A model generated the notes under the pieces. That model did no database searches and was not told where the DNA came from. It saw nothing but the letters and a program-made list of their open reading frames with translations. DNA of 64,000 nucleotides from Papio anubis (Eukaryota; Chordata; Mammalia; Primates; Cercopithecidae). Where the stretch lies: NCBI RefSeq assembly GCF_008728515.1, contig NC_044995.1:43501576-43565575 (forward strand), in the 5' to 3' direction. A program made the position numbers and the translations under genes. Below, piece after piece: positions 38,801 to 50,800 of this stretch. The first letter of the stretch is position 1. Each line of letters opens with the position of its first letter.

Positions 38801-41800
38801 TTCCCCAACAGATGTGGATGAGTGTGACCTGAACCCTCACATCTGCCTCCACGGGGACTGCGAGAACACGAAGGGTTCCTTTGTCTGCCACTGTCAGCTG
38901 GGCTACATGATCAGGAAGGGGGCCACGGGCTGCTCTGGTGAGCCGGCGGTCAGCGGTGCAGGCAGAGAAGACTCCCCGGGGCCATTTTGGGAATCATGCG
39001 ATTCATGCCGAGCACAGCCAGAGTTCATGCTCATAGATTTCCACGGATGGCTTCTTGTGTTAAAGCAAGAGCAGAGTCCCGTACAGTGCCCCTGGGGGTC
39101 CCCTGAACAGCTCAGGAGGGGAAGCCCCACGTGTCTGCCGCAGCATTTCTGAAAGGCAAATCCCTGATAATTTGAGGCAATACAGGGATGAACACTTAAA
39201 CATTTGAATAGTGACTGTGTTAGTTCCCTGTGGTTGCCATAACAAATGATCACACAATTGGTGGCTTAGAAATTGATTCTCCAGGCTGGGCGCGGTGGCT
39301 CACGCCTGTAATCCCAGCACTTTGGGAGGCCGAGGCGGGCAGATCACCTGAGGTCAGGAGTTCAAGACCAGCCTGGTCAACATGGTGAAACCCCATCTTT
39401 ACTAAAAATACAAAAATCAGCCAGGCATGGTAATCGCAGCTGCTTGGGAGGCTGAGGCAGGAGAATCGTTTGAACCCGGGAGGCAGAGGTGGCAGTGAGC
39501 CAAGATAGCACCACTGCACTCCAGCCTGGGCAACAGAGTGAGACCCCATCTCAAAAGAAAAAAAGTAAATTGATTCTCTACCTGGCACGGTGGCTCACAC
39601 TTGTAATCCCAGCACTTTGGGAGGCTAAGGCGGGAGGATTGCTTGAGCCCGTGGGTTCGAGACCAGCCTGGGTGACATGGATACATCACAACATGGCCAT
39701 ATGGCAACATTAATAGAGACAACAACCCCATCTCTATTAAAAATTTTAAAAATTAGTCTGGGCAGGGTAGCTCACACCTGTAATCCCAGCACTTTGGGAG
39801 GTCGAGGTGGGTGGATTACCTGAGGTCAGGAGTTTGAGACCAGCCTGGCCAACATGGTGAAACCCCGTCTCTACTAAAAACACAAAATTAGCTGGGCGTG
39901 GTGGCGCATGCCTGTAATCCCAGCTACTTGGGAGGCTGAGGCAGGAGAATCGCTTGAATCTGGGAGGCGGAGGTTGTAGTGAGCCGAGATCATACCACTG
40001 CACTCCAGCTTGGGCCACAGAGCAAAACTCCATCTCAAAAAGAAAAACCAAAACTTGTTTTTTAATTAAAAAGAAATGTATTCTCCTTCTAGAATCATAG
40101 TTCTGGAAACCAGAAGTCTGAAATCAAGGTGTCTGCAGGGTTAGTACCTTCTTGGGGGCTCAGAGGGAGAACCTGTTCCATGCCTCCTTGGTGTTCCTCA
40201 GTTTGTAGACGTGTCATTCAAGTTTCTGTCTCCATCTTCACAAGGCCTTCTTCTCTCTGTGTATCTATTTTTTAAAATTTTTCATTTTTTACATTATTTG
40301 TTTATTTATTTTGAGATAGTGTCTCACTCTGTCTCCCAGGCTGGAGTGCAGTGATGCAATCATAGCTCACTGCAGCCTCCACCTCTCCGGGCTCAGGTGA
40401 TCTTCCCATCTCAGTCTCCCACACGTGCCATCACACTCAGCTAATTTTTTTTTTTTTTTGTAGAGATAGTGTTTTACTATGTCACTCGGGTTGGTCTTGA
40501 ACTCCTGGACTCAAGTAATCCTCTTGCCTCGGCCTCCCAATTTGTTGGGATTACAGGCATGAGTCACTGCACCCAATAGTATCTAATTTGTAAAGATAAG
40601 GTCTGGCTGTGTCGCCCAGGCTATAGTGCAGTGGTGTGATCATAGCTCATGAACTGGTTCATAGCCTTAAATTCCTGGGTTCAAGCAATCCTCCCAGCCT
40701 CAGCCTCCCGAGTAGCTGGGACTACAGGTGCATGCCACCATGCCGGGCTAATTTTTTAAAAAGTTTTTGTTGATCAGGCATGGTGACTCATTTCTGTAAT
40801 GCCAGCACTTTGGGAGGTTGAGGTGGAAGGATTCTTGAGCTCAGGAGTTTGAGACAAAAATTTAAAAAATTAGCCAGGCATGCTGGCGCTCACCTGTAGT
40901 CTTAGCTACTCAGGAGGCTGAGGCTGGAGGATTGCTTAAGACCAGGAGATCCAGGCAGCAGTGAGCTAGATTGCACCACTGCACGGCACTCCAGCTGGGG
41001 TGACAGAGTGAAACCATGCTTCGAAGGGGGGAATAAAAGGTGTTTTTGTAGAAACAGGTTCTCACTACGTTGCCCAACCTGGTCTCAAACTCTTTGCCTC
41101 AAGTGATCCTCCCACCTTGGCCTCCCGAGTAGCTGGGATTACAGATGTAAGTCATTGCATCTGGCTACACAGCCAGTCACTGGTCTTAGAAGAACACCAG
41201 TCACTGGACCGGAGCCTACCTTAATCCGGGCTGACCTCGTCTTAACTTGGTTACATCTACGAAGATCCTGTTTCCAAATAAGGTCACATTCACGGGTTTC
41301 AGGGTTTAGGACTTGAACATACCTTTTAAGGGGACACAATTCTATCGACTCCAGTTAGATGGTTATTTTAATGTGTATTAGAAACAAATGTTACACAACA
41401 CAGCATCAAGCTCATGACTTCTTAGAGGTTGTTGATGTGGATCCAAAATTGTCTTTTAAAACATGATTTATGTCAGCGAGAACAGGAGTGTGGTAAAGAA
41501 ATGTTTAGTAACAGTAGCTCACCCAGATTTAACGTGGCAGAGATCATAAGGGTGAGGCAGAATTGACTCTGGATTGGAAATGCTGGTGGACAGGGAAATC
41601 CTGGCTTGGAAAGGGGGCATGTTCATCCGGACAGTCACTTGTTTTTTTGTTTGTTTGTTTTTGTTTCATTTGTTTGTTTGTTTTGAGACGGAGTCTCCCT
41701 CTGTTGCCCAGGCTGGAGTGCAGTGGTGCGATCTCTGCCCACTGCAAGCTCTGCCTTCTGGGTTCACACCATTCTCCTGCCTCAGCCTCCTGAGTAGCTG

Positions 41801-44800
41801 GGACTACAGGCACCCACCACCATGCACAGCTAATTTTTGTATTTTTAGTAGAGACAGGGTTTCACCGTGTTAGCCAGGATGGTCTTGATCTCCTGACCTC
41901 ATGATCTGCCCGCCTTGGCCTCCCAAAGCGCTGGGATTACAGGCATGAACCACCGTGCCTGGCCGGACAGTCACTCTTAATATCTACCCCAAGTCTTTCA
42001 TGCTGCTATTTCAGACCATTTCTGAGGGCTGCTGAGAGTCATGTCTGTTAGGTTTGGGGGTTTTCCTCTCGGGCTCTGGGTAAAGATGGAAGCTCCCCCA
42101 GTGGAGGGGAGGAGGCTTTCTGGACCGGCTCTCCCCTAGAGAGGAAGAGCCCCTGCCCGTTCAGCTACTACTGCATCGAGTCTTTCCTTCTGTGACCGGG
42201 TCTCGGCGTTGTGCCTCCTCTCCCTTTAGATGTGGATGAATGCGAGGTTGGAGGACACAACTGTGACAGTCATGCCTTCTGTCTCAACATCCCAGGGAGT
42301 TTCAGCTGTAGGTGCCTGCCAGGCTGGGAGGGGCATGGCTTCGAATGTCATGGTGAGTACCTGGGGGCAGGAAATCGGGGCAAAGCAGAAGAGGTAGGTG
42401 AAGGGCAAGGCAGTGGGAGGGTGGGGTGCGGGGGTGTCTGTAGGGGGGCAGTCAGGATTGGAGGATTGAAGAGTCTTTCTCCCTTCTGCACCCCACAATG
42501 CACACGCCATGGGGTGGGGGGCCTGGGCTCCGTCTCCTGCAGACCTGGATGAATGCGTCTCCCAGGAGCACCAGTGCAGCCCAAAAGGTGACTGTCTCAA
42601 TGTCCCTGGCTCCTACCGCTGCACCTGCCGCCAGGGCTTTACCGGGGATGGCTTCTCCTGCGAAGGTGAGATTAGGGGGTGGGAGGGCAGGGGCCCTAGA
42701 GGGACAGCCACAGGGGCTGAATTCACGGTGGCTGCCATGGTCACTCAACCTCCTAACTCCTTCTGACTCACTCATCGCTCCATGGGTGCTGGAGAGGCTG
42801 TGTCCTCGGCCCAGGGGGTGCTACTGCCTGCCCACGGCTCCCTTGAACCCCTAAATGCATGAGACGCTTCCTTCCTGGCTGCTCTCCTCCCTGGATCCGG
42901 AGTGACTGGGTACCCTCTCTGGGGCCCAGGAGTCCAGACCACCTCTCCCCTCCCTGACCCTGCTTTGGTCACTTGCCTCCCACCCTGAGTCAGGGACGGA
43001 GTCCCCAGGGCTACTTGCCTGGGACTCTGGCTGACAGCGAAGTGTTCCAGTGACTGGGGCCTCCCTCCCACCCACCCTGCATGGGTCCGGGTCCACCAGT
43101 CTCCAGTCCTCCGAATCTTGGGACCCCTCAGACAGAGACGAATGTGCCGAGAACGTGGACCTCTGTGATAACGGGCAGTGCCTCAATGCGCCCGGCGGGT
43201 ACCGCTGCGAATGTGAGATGGGCTTTGACCCCACTGAGGACCACCGGGCCTGCCAGGGTGAGGCCGGGCCCGGCAGGGCAGAGGACAGAGTGGGTGGGTC
43301 CCTGCCGCAGACTCTGGGTGGGTCAGGCTGACCCAGGGTCCCCGCAGATGTGGACGAGTGTGCGCAAGGGAACCTCTGTGCATTTGGGAGCTGTGAGAAC
43401 CTGCCTGGAATGTTCCGCTGCATCTGCGATGGTGGCTACGAACTGGACCGAGGGGGCGGCAACTGCACAGGTGTGAGGTCATCTGGGCTGGAAGGAGGGA
43501 GGAGAGAGCAGGAGCTGGGGCAGGGGACATGGCTCACTCCCTCACTGCCCTCAGATCTCTTCTCAAGCATCCTCCCTTGCAGTCTTGCGGTGGGGGGGGG
43601 TGTAGGGAGCACCTTGCCTGATGTCCCCATCGTTTCCCGTTCCTGTTCCCCAGCTGAATAAGTTCAGTGATTGAAGTGGCCCCTCCACCCTAGCTGCCGA
43701 AAGGGTCTCCCACCTCTGTGTGTTTTAGAAATGGGCAGATGGTAAATATTTTTGGCTTTGCAGGCCACACAGTCAGTCTCTGTCATAATGATTCAACTCT
43801 GCCATTGTAGCTCAAAAGCAGCCACAGGCAATATGTAAATGAATGAATGTGGCCCCTGTACCAATAAAACTTTATTTACACACATAGGTGGTGGACCGGA
43901 TTTGGCCTACAGATTGGAGTGTGCTATCCCATGGTTTGAAAGTATTTTCTATAGATGGGTTTTGGCTGGGTGTGGTGGCTCATGCCCATAATCTCAGCAC
44001 TTTGGAAGGCTGAGGTGGGAGGATCACTTGAGGCCAGGAGTTGGAGACCAGCCTGAGCAACATAGCAAGACCCCATCTCTAAAAAGTAAAAATAAAAAAT
44101 TAGCTGGGCATTGTGGTGCACACCTGTAGTCCCAGCTACTCCAAAGGCTGAGGCAGAAGGATTGCTTGAACCCAGGAGTCTGAGGCCGCAGTAAGCCGTG
44201 ATTGCACAACTGCACTCCAGCCTGGTCAACAGAGCAAGACCCTGTCTCTAAACATCAATAAATTAAGAAATTAAAATAGATATGGTTTTCGTATGTTGAC
44301 TGCATGGAACCCAGGGCAGGTAGAGTTCAACGAGCAAAACTCTGCCAAGCAGAACAGAGCAGGAGAAGGAATGGGATTGGAGGGGACAGGGCAGACTGGA
44401 GGTTCCTGTCCCGTTAGGTTTCTTCCCAGGGACGGACATGACATTGTCCCCTGGTGCCCAGAAGTTGACCTTGAGTGAGGGCTGCAGCTTCCCAGGATGA
44501 AGCCAGGAGGGAGGGGGGCCGAGGCAGGGCTCCCTGCTGAGGACTGCGCCTCCTGCCCACAGACATTAACGAGTGTGCAGACCCAGTAAACTGCATCAAC
44601 GGCGTGTGCGTTAACACCCCCGGCAGCTACCTCTGCCGCTGCCCCCAGGATTTTGAGCTGAACCCCAGCGGAGTGGGCTGCGTGGGTGAGTCCATGCTCA
44701 GCTCCAGATCAGGGTTCTGGGGTCAGCAGAGGTGGGTGGGATTGCCCCCGGGTTAACTCAGATGTCCATGTGTTCAAATCTACCTGCTCCTGACAAACGG

Positions 44801-47800
44801 GACATCTGCTGGTCTCCCGCAAGAGCGGTTGTCCTTGTCACCCATTGATATAGACACATGCATGCACACGCACACGTGCGGCTTTCCCCCGACTCCTGCT
44901 AACCATCCCCTTCTGCCTGTTCAGACACTCGGGCTGGGAACTGTTTCCTGGAGACGCATGACCGAGGGGACGGTGGCATTTCCTGCAGTGCTGAGATCGG
45001 AGTTGGTGTCACCCGGGCTTCCTGCTGTTGTTCCCTGGGCCGGGCTTGGGGCAATCCCTGCGAGCTGTGCCCAGTGGCCAACACCAGTGAGTCCCTGTGG
45101 AGCTGTTGAGCACCGTGGCCTGAGCCACCGAGACCCGGGAGCTTAGGGGGTCATCTCTGCTAAGGGGAGGTGGGGCTTAGGTGACAGGAACACCAAGAAC
45201 TGGGGAAGGAGAGGGGCTCATCCTGGGTCATACAGTGTACTCTTGGCTGGGCCTCTCTCCAAGGCTGCTTTCTGTAAATTCTCTGTGTTTGTAGTCACTT
45301 GATCACTCAGTCAGTCAACAAACACTGAGAGTTCCTCTGTGTCATGTGCTGGGGGCTGGGGACTCGGAGAAGGATGAGCCACAGCCTCTGCACACTGCTT
45401 CGCCCTCACTCTTAAACCAAGTTTCAGGACTATGAGAGTAGAGCTGTCCTAAGGGTTTTCTTTGAGGCATAGCCATAGCTCAGGAGAAAGCTGTGGGGAA
45501 GAGAAAGCTGTGGGGAAGGCTTTCCAGGGGAGGAGGCGTGAGTGAGGTTTTGAAGGATGTGTAGGAGTTTTCCTAGCAGAGTAGGGGTAATGATGTGCAA
45601 GGCAGTGAGAACAGTATGTGCAAAGTCCTCAGGTGTGAAATAGGGAGGTACCTGTCCACCTACTCAGGTGTGTGCGTGTGTGAATGTCCAGGGTCTTTCT
45701 TGCATGGGGAAAACTTGCAGTTACACTAGGATATGGTTTTGGATCAGAAGGAATCATCTTCTCTCCTTCCTGCCCCCAGCCACTACCATGTAACTCTGCT
45801 CACATGTTGAATGGGAATCCACATTTACACACACACGCATGCACACACACAGACATGCGCGCGCACAGCCCCAGGACTGGCCAAAGTCCCTTGGTCCTAA
45901 GAGGCTAAAGAGATATGGGGATGTAGTTAGTACAGTAGAAGGATGGGAGCCCGCTCTTGCGCCCTTTTCAGGCTTCCTGCTGTTGCTCCCCTGTTTCGCC
46001 TAAGTTTTGCCCCAATACTCCACCTCACAGGAGCCTGTTTCCCTTACAGCTGAGTACAGAACCCTGTGCCCCGGTGGTGAGGGCTTCCGGCCTAACCCCA
46101 TCACTGTCATTCTAGAAGGTGAGTTCCTGGCAGACCATCCATCCATCTGTCTGCCTAAAGACTGACTTTTCTCTCATCCCCATCTCACCAAAGTGAGTTG
46201 AGGCTTTGTCCTGGATGGGCACCCACACCGGAGGCTGCCGCGGACCACACTATGCTTTTAGTTTGTGTTGAATTTTTTAAATCTGTTCTTTCAGCCATTT
46301 CTTCCGCTTATATGGCTGATCTTTTTCATTTGTCCCCCATCTTTCCGTCCATCCTCCATCCTTCCATCCATTTATCCTTCCATCCACCCATCCTTCCACC
46401 CATCCTTCCATGCATCCATCCATCCATCCATCCTTCCATCCATCCATCCATCCCCATCCATCCTTCCTTCCTTCCATCCTTCCTTCCATCCATCCATCCA
46501 TCCATCCTTTCCTTCCATCCTTCCTTCCATCCATCCATCCATCCATCCATCCATCCATTCATCCATCTTATCGATGACGCGCCGATCGATCGATCGATCG
46601 GTCGACGACGATCGACATCGATCGACGCTGATCGACGCTGGATCGATCGACGCTGGATCGATCGATCGATCGATCGATCGACGCGCGCTGGATTTCCGCG
46701 CTATCGACTTATCGATCGTCGATCGATCGATCGATCGACGCGATTATCGACGATCGATCGACGACGATCGATCGACGCGCTGACGCGCGCTGATCGATTG
46801 ATCGACGATCGATCGACATCGACGCTGATCGACGCCGATCGATCGATGACGATGATCGATCGATCGACGCGCGAGCTGGATGCTATCGGTCGATCGAGAG
46901 ATTTTGATCGAGACGATATTGATGATCGATGCGCCGATATTGACGAATGAAGCTGATGATTGATGATCGATCTTTATTTATTCTTTGACGGATTTATCGA
47001 TGAGTTGATGACGCGCGATGAATTTTGAGCGCGATCGATTCGCGACGCACGGATTTATTCGCTGATCGATTGACGCCGGATCGATCGATCGATCGACGCT
47101 GACATCGACGATCGACGACGACGCCGGATGATCGCTGGACGAGCGATGCGGACATTGACGCATCTTCGATGCATTGACGACGACGCGCTGACGCCGATCG
47201 ACGACGGATTTATCGATTTTATCGACGCCGACGAACGATTCGCCGATCGACTTTCGACCATCTAACGAGAGCCGACGACGATTTTATCGACGACATTATT
47301 CTTTGCGATCTTTAAGGGGACGATTTATTTATCGATCGATTCCTGACTTTAGTGAGCCTGACGATCGACGAGACCGAGTTTACGCCGATCGACGACGCGA
47401 CATTTCGATTTTTATTTCGATCGACGATGCACTGACGATGATTCGGATTACCGACGATCTTTATATCGACGACGATGACGATTTACTTATTTCGACTTAT
47501 TTCCGGACTTTTCATTCTATCTACTTTCGCATTCCATTTTGTTCCCGACGAGCCTATCTATTCCATTCTCTCTTTATTTCGACGATGATATCGATCGATA
47601 TCGATCGATCGATCGATCGACATTGATTTGAGATGGATGATATTTATCGGATCGACGACGCTTTGATCGACGATGCGCTTGATCGACGATACGGAGCTGA
47701 TCGATGCCGGATGATTCGATGCTTGGTCGACGATGCTGGCTGATCGACGCGGGGATCGATGCTGGTCGATCGATGCCGGATCGATCGATGCTTTGACGAC

Positions 47801-50800
47801 GCCGATGCTTTGGATGATCGCATTTACTGACGATGCCGGATTGATCGATGCTTTGACGACGATTTGATCGACGATGCCGATCGACGATTTCTGCATTGAT
47901 CGACGCTTACGTGATTTACTGCCTGAATCCATCCACCTTCCTACCCATCCACCTTCCTACCCATCCACCTTCCTATCCATCCACCTTCCTATCCATCCCC
48001 CTTCCTACCCATCCACTTTCCTACCCATCCACCTTCCTATCCATCCACCTTCCTATCCATCCACCTTCCTACCCATCCATCTTTCTATCTATCCACTCAC
48101 TCATCATCGCATTCATTGACCTACTTGCTTATTTACCCATTCACTGTTTTCATATCCATGCATCTATCCGCTCATCCATCCATTCATCCATCCTCCCATC
48201 CATCCTTTTGTTAGGGAGTGACGAGGTTGGAGAAGACTATCTATTCTCCATCTAGAGGAAGAAAACTATCTAGTTCTCTATCTAGAGGAAACTATGTGGT
48301 GGATGGGAGAATGGATTAACAGATGAAGGGAATGGAGTTGAATTTAGGGTAACATTAACTCAAGAGAGTCTGTGTCCAGCCGTCAAGATAGACCCTTCGA
48401 ATGTCTATCAGTCATGGACAGCTCTTGGGGATCCTCGAGAGGGCCCTGGAAAACCCAGAGCTTAGCGTGGGTGCCCCTTAAGTCCTCTGCATGGGTTTAG
48501 CTCCCAAACATGGCTTCCTTACTTCCTGACAGACATCGACGAGTGCCAAGAGCTGCCAGGGCTGTGTCAGGGGGGTGACTGCATCAACACCTTTGGCAGT
48601 TTCCAGTGTGAGTGCCCACCTGGCTACCACCTCAGTGAGCACACCCGCATCTGTGAGGGTGAGCATGGACTCTCTTTGGGGTGGGTCAGGCTCTTCCGCT
48701 CTCTCCCTGCCTTCGTGCCCTGCCAAGCCTCACAAGGGTCGAGGAGGGAAGGCCTCATAGAAAGGCTTCTGCCCCCTGCCTCCTCTTTTGTCATGATCTG
48801 TCAGTTCCCTCTTGCTGCTTTTAAGATGTTCATGGCTGCTGTGGATCTGTGGCGTGGGGGATGGTAGGCAGGCCCTTAAAAACGCCACGACACTCCCTTA
48901 CAAAGTACAGCAGCTTCTTTCTTCACCATTTCTTTGTCTGGGTGTTGTAAGCTTTTGACTGGATTCCAGAGTTCTGCAAAAGTTGATTTTTGTCTGTTTT
49001 GCCAGCTCAATAGTTACTTTTGTGGAGGAATGGAGCCCTGGAGTTCCCTACTCTGCTATTTTTGGTGACATCACTCTTAGCATGCTAATATTCCACAACC
49101 TATTTTTGCCTGCTAGCTAAGAATACTTTATTACACTTTTTTCGGCGGTTGAAAAAAACAAAAGAAGAATAACATTTTTTGACACATGAAAATTATATGC
49201 AATTCAAGGCTGGGTGCGTGGCAGCTCACACTGGTAATCCCAGTAGTTTGGGAGGCTGAAGTGGGAGGATTGCTTGAGGCCAGGAGTTCAAGACAAACCT
49301 GGGCAACCTGGCAAGACCTTGTCTCTACAAAAAATTAAAAAGTTAGCCACACATGGTGACTCATGCCTGTAATCCCAGCTACTTGGGAAGCTGAGGCAGG
49401 AGGATCACGTGAGCCTCGGAAGTTGAGGCTGCAGTGAGCTGTGATTATGCCACTGCACTCTAGCCTGGGTGACAGAACAAGACCCTGTCTTAAAAAAAAA
49501 AAAAGAAAAAGGCTGGGCACGGTGGCTCACGCTTGTAATCTCAGCACTTTGGGAGGCCGAGGTGGGCAGATCACAAGGTCAGGAGTTTGAGACCAGCCTA
49601 GCCGACATAGTGAAACCCCATCTCTACCAAAAATACAAAAATTAGCTGCGCATGCTGGCACACGCCTATAGTCCCAGCTACTCGGGAAGCTGAGGCAGGA
49701 GAATCACTTGAACCTTGGAGGTGGAGGTTGCGGTGAGCCGAGATGAGGCCATTGCACTCCAGCCTGGGCAACAGGGTGAGACTCTGACTCAAAAAAAAAA
49801 AAAAAAAAGGAGAGAGAGAAAGAGGAAGGAAGGAAGGAAGGAAGGAAGAAAGGAAGGAAGGAAGGAAGGAAAGAAGGAAGGAAGGAAGGAAGGAAGGAGA
49901 GAAGGAGAAAGTTGTATAAAATTCAAATTTCAGGGGTCCATAAATAAAATTTCCTTGGAGCACAACCAGTGCCACAGTGTGTTTGCATATTGTTTGTGTC
50001 TGCTTTTCTTACTACATTGGCAGATTGAATAATCATGACACACTGTAGTTTGGTCTGCAAAACCACACTGTAGTTTGATCTGGCTCTTTACAGAAAAAGC
50101 TTACTGCCCCATGGACTAGAGTAATGATCAGATTGAGAATCAATTTTTTTCCCCCAAGAATACTTTATCCATAAGGTTCTTGATTCCTATCATATCATAT
50201 TGGGAAGACGTGGATGATCCATTCTTGGTGATTATAAAACTGACTCATGAACTCAGGTCATTTTGTTCCTAATAGAAGCAGTATCATCATCAACTTTATT
50301 TTTATGAATTTTTTATTTTTTATTTTTTAGAGCCAGTGTCTCACTCTGTTGTCCAGGCTGGAGTGCAGTGGTGTAATCACAGCTCACTGTAGTCTTGACC
50401 TCCTGGACTCAGGTGATCCTCCCACCTCTGCCTCTCAAGTAGCTGGGACCACAGGTGTATGCCACCATGCCCAGCTAAATTTTCATTTTTTGTAAAGATG
50501 GGACCTCACTATGTTGCCCAGGCTGGTCTTAAACTCTTGGCCTCAAATGATCCTCCTGCCTTGGCCTCCCAAAGCAGGGATGATAGGCATGAGCAACTGC
50601 ATCCAGCTTGTAAACTTTTTTTTTTCCCCTTAACATCATGTTGTTTTTGTTTGTTTGTGGGTTTTTGTTTATTTGTGTTTTAGAGCCAGGATCTCATTCT
50701 GCACCCAGGCTGGAGTGCAGAGTTGTGATCACAGCTCACTGCAACCTTAACTTCCTGGACTCAAGTGATCCTCCCAAGTGGCTGGGACTGCAGACATGCA

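Noticed and set aside
46198..46950. 250-residue open frame over the TCGA block (RSIDRSID-rich)
   Set aside because: TCGA repeats rarely contain stops; there is no domain, codon bias or splice context, and the DNA itself is suspect.
46561..47930. Bacterial contamination or a horizontally acquired gene
   Set aside because: The text is low-complexity and non-coding, and it grades into primate-type CATC repeats at both ends.
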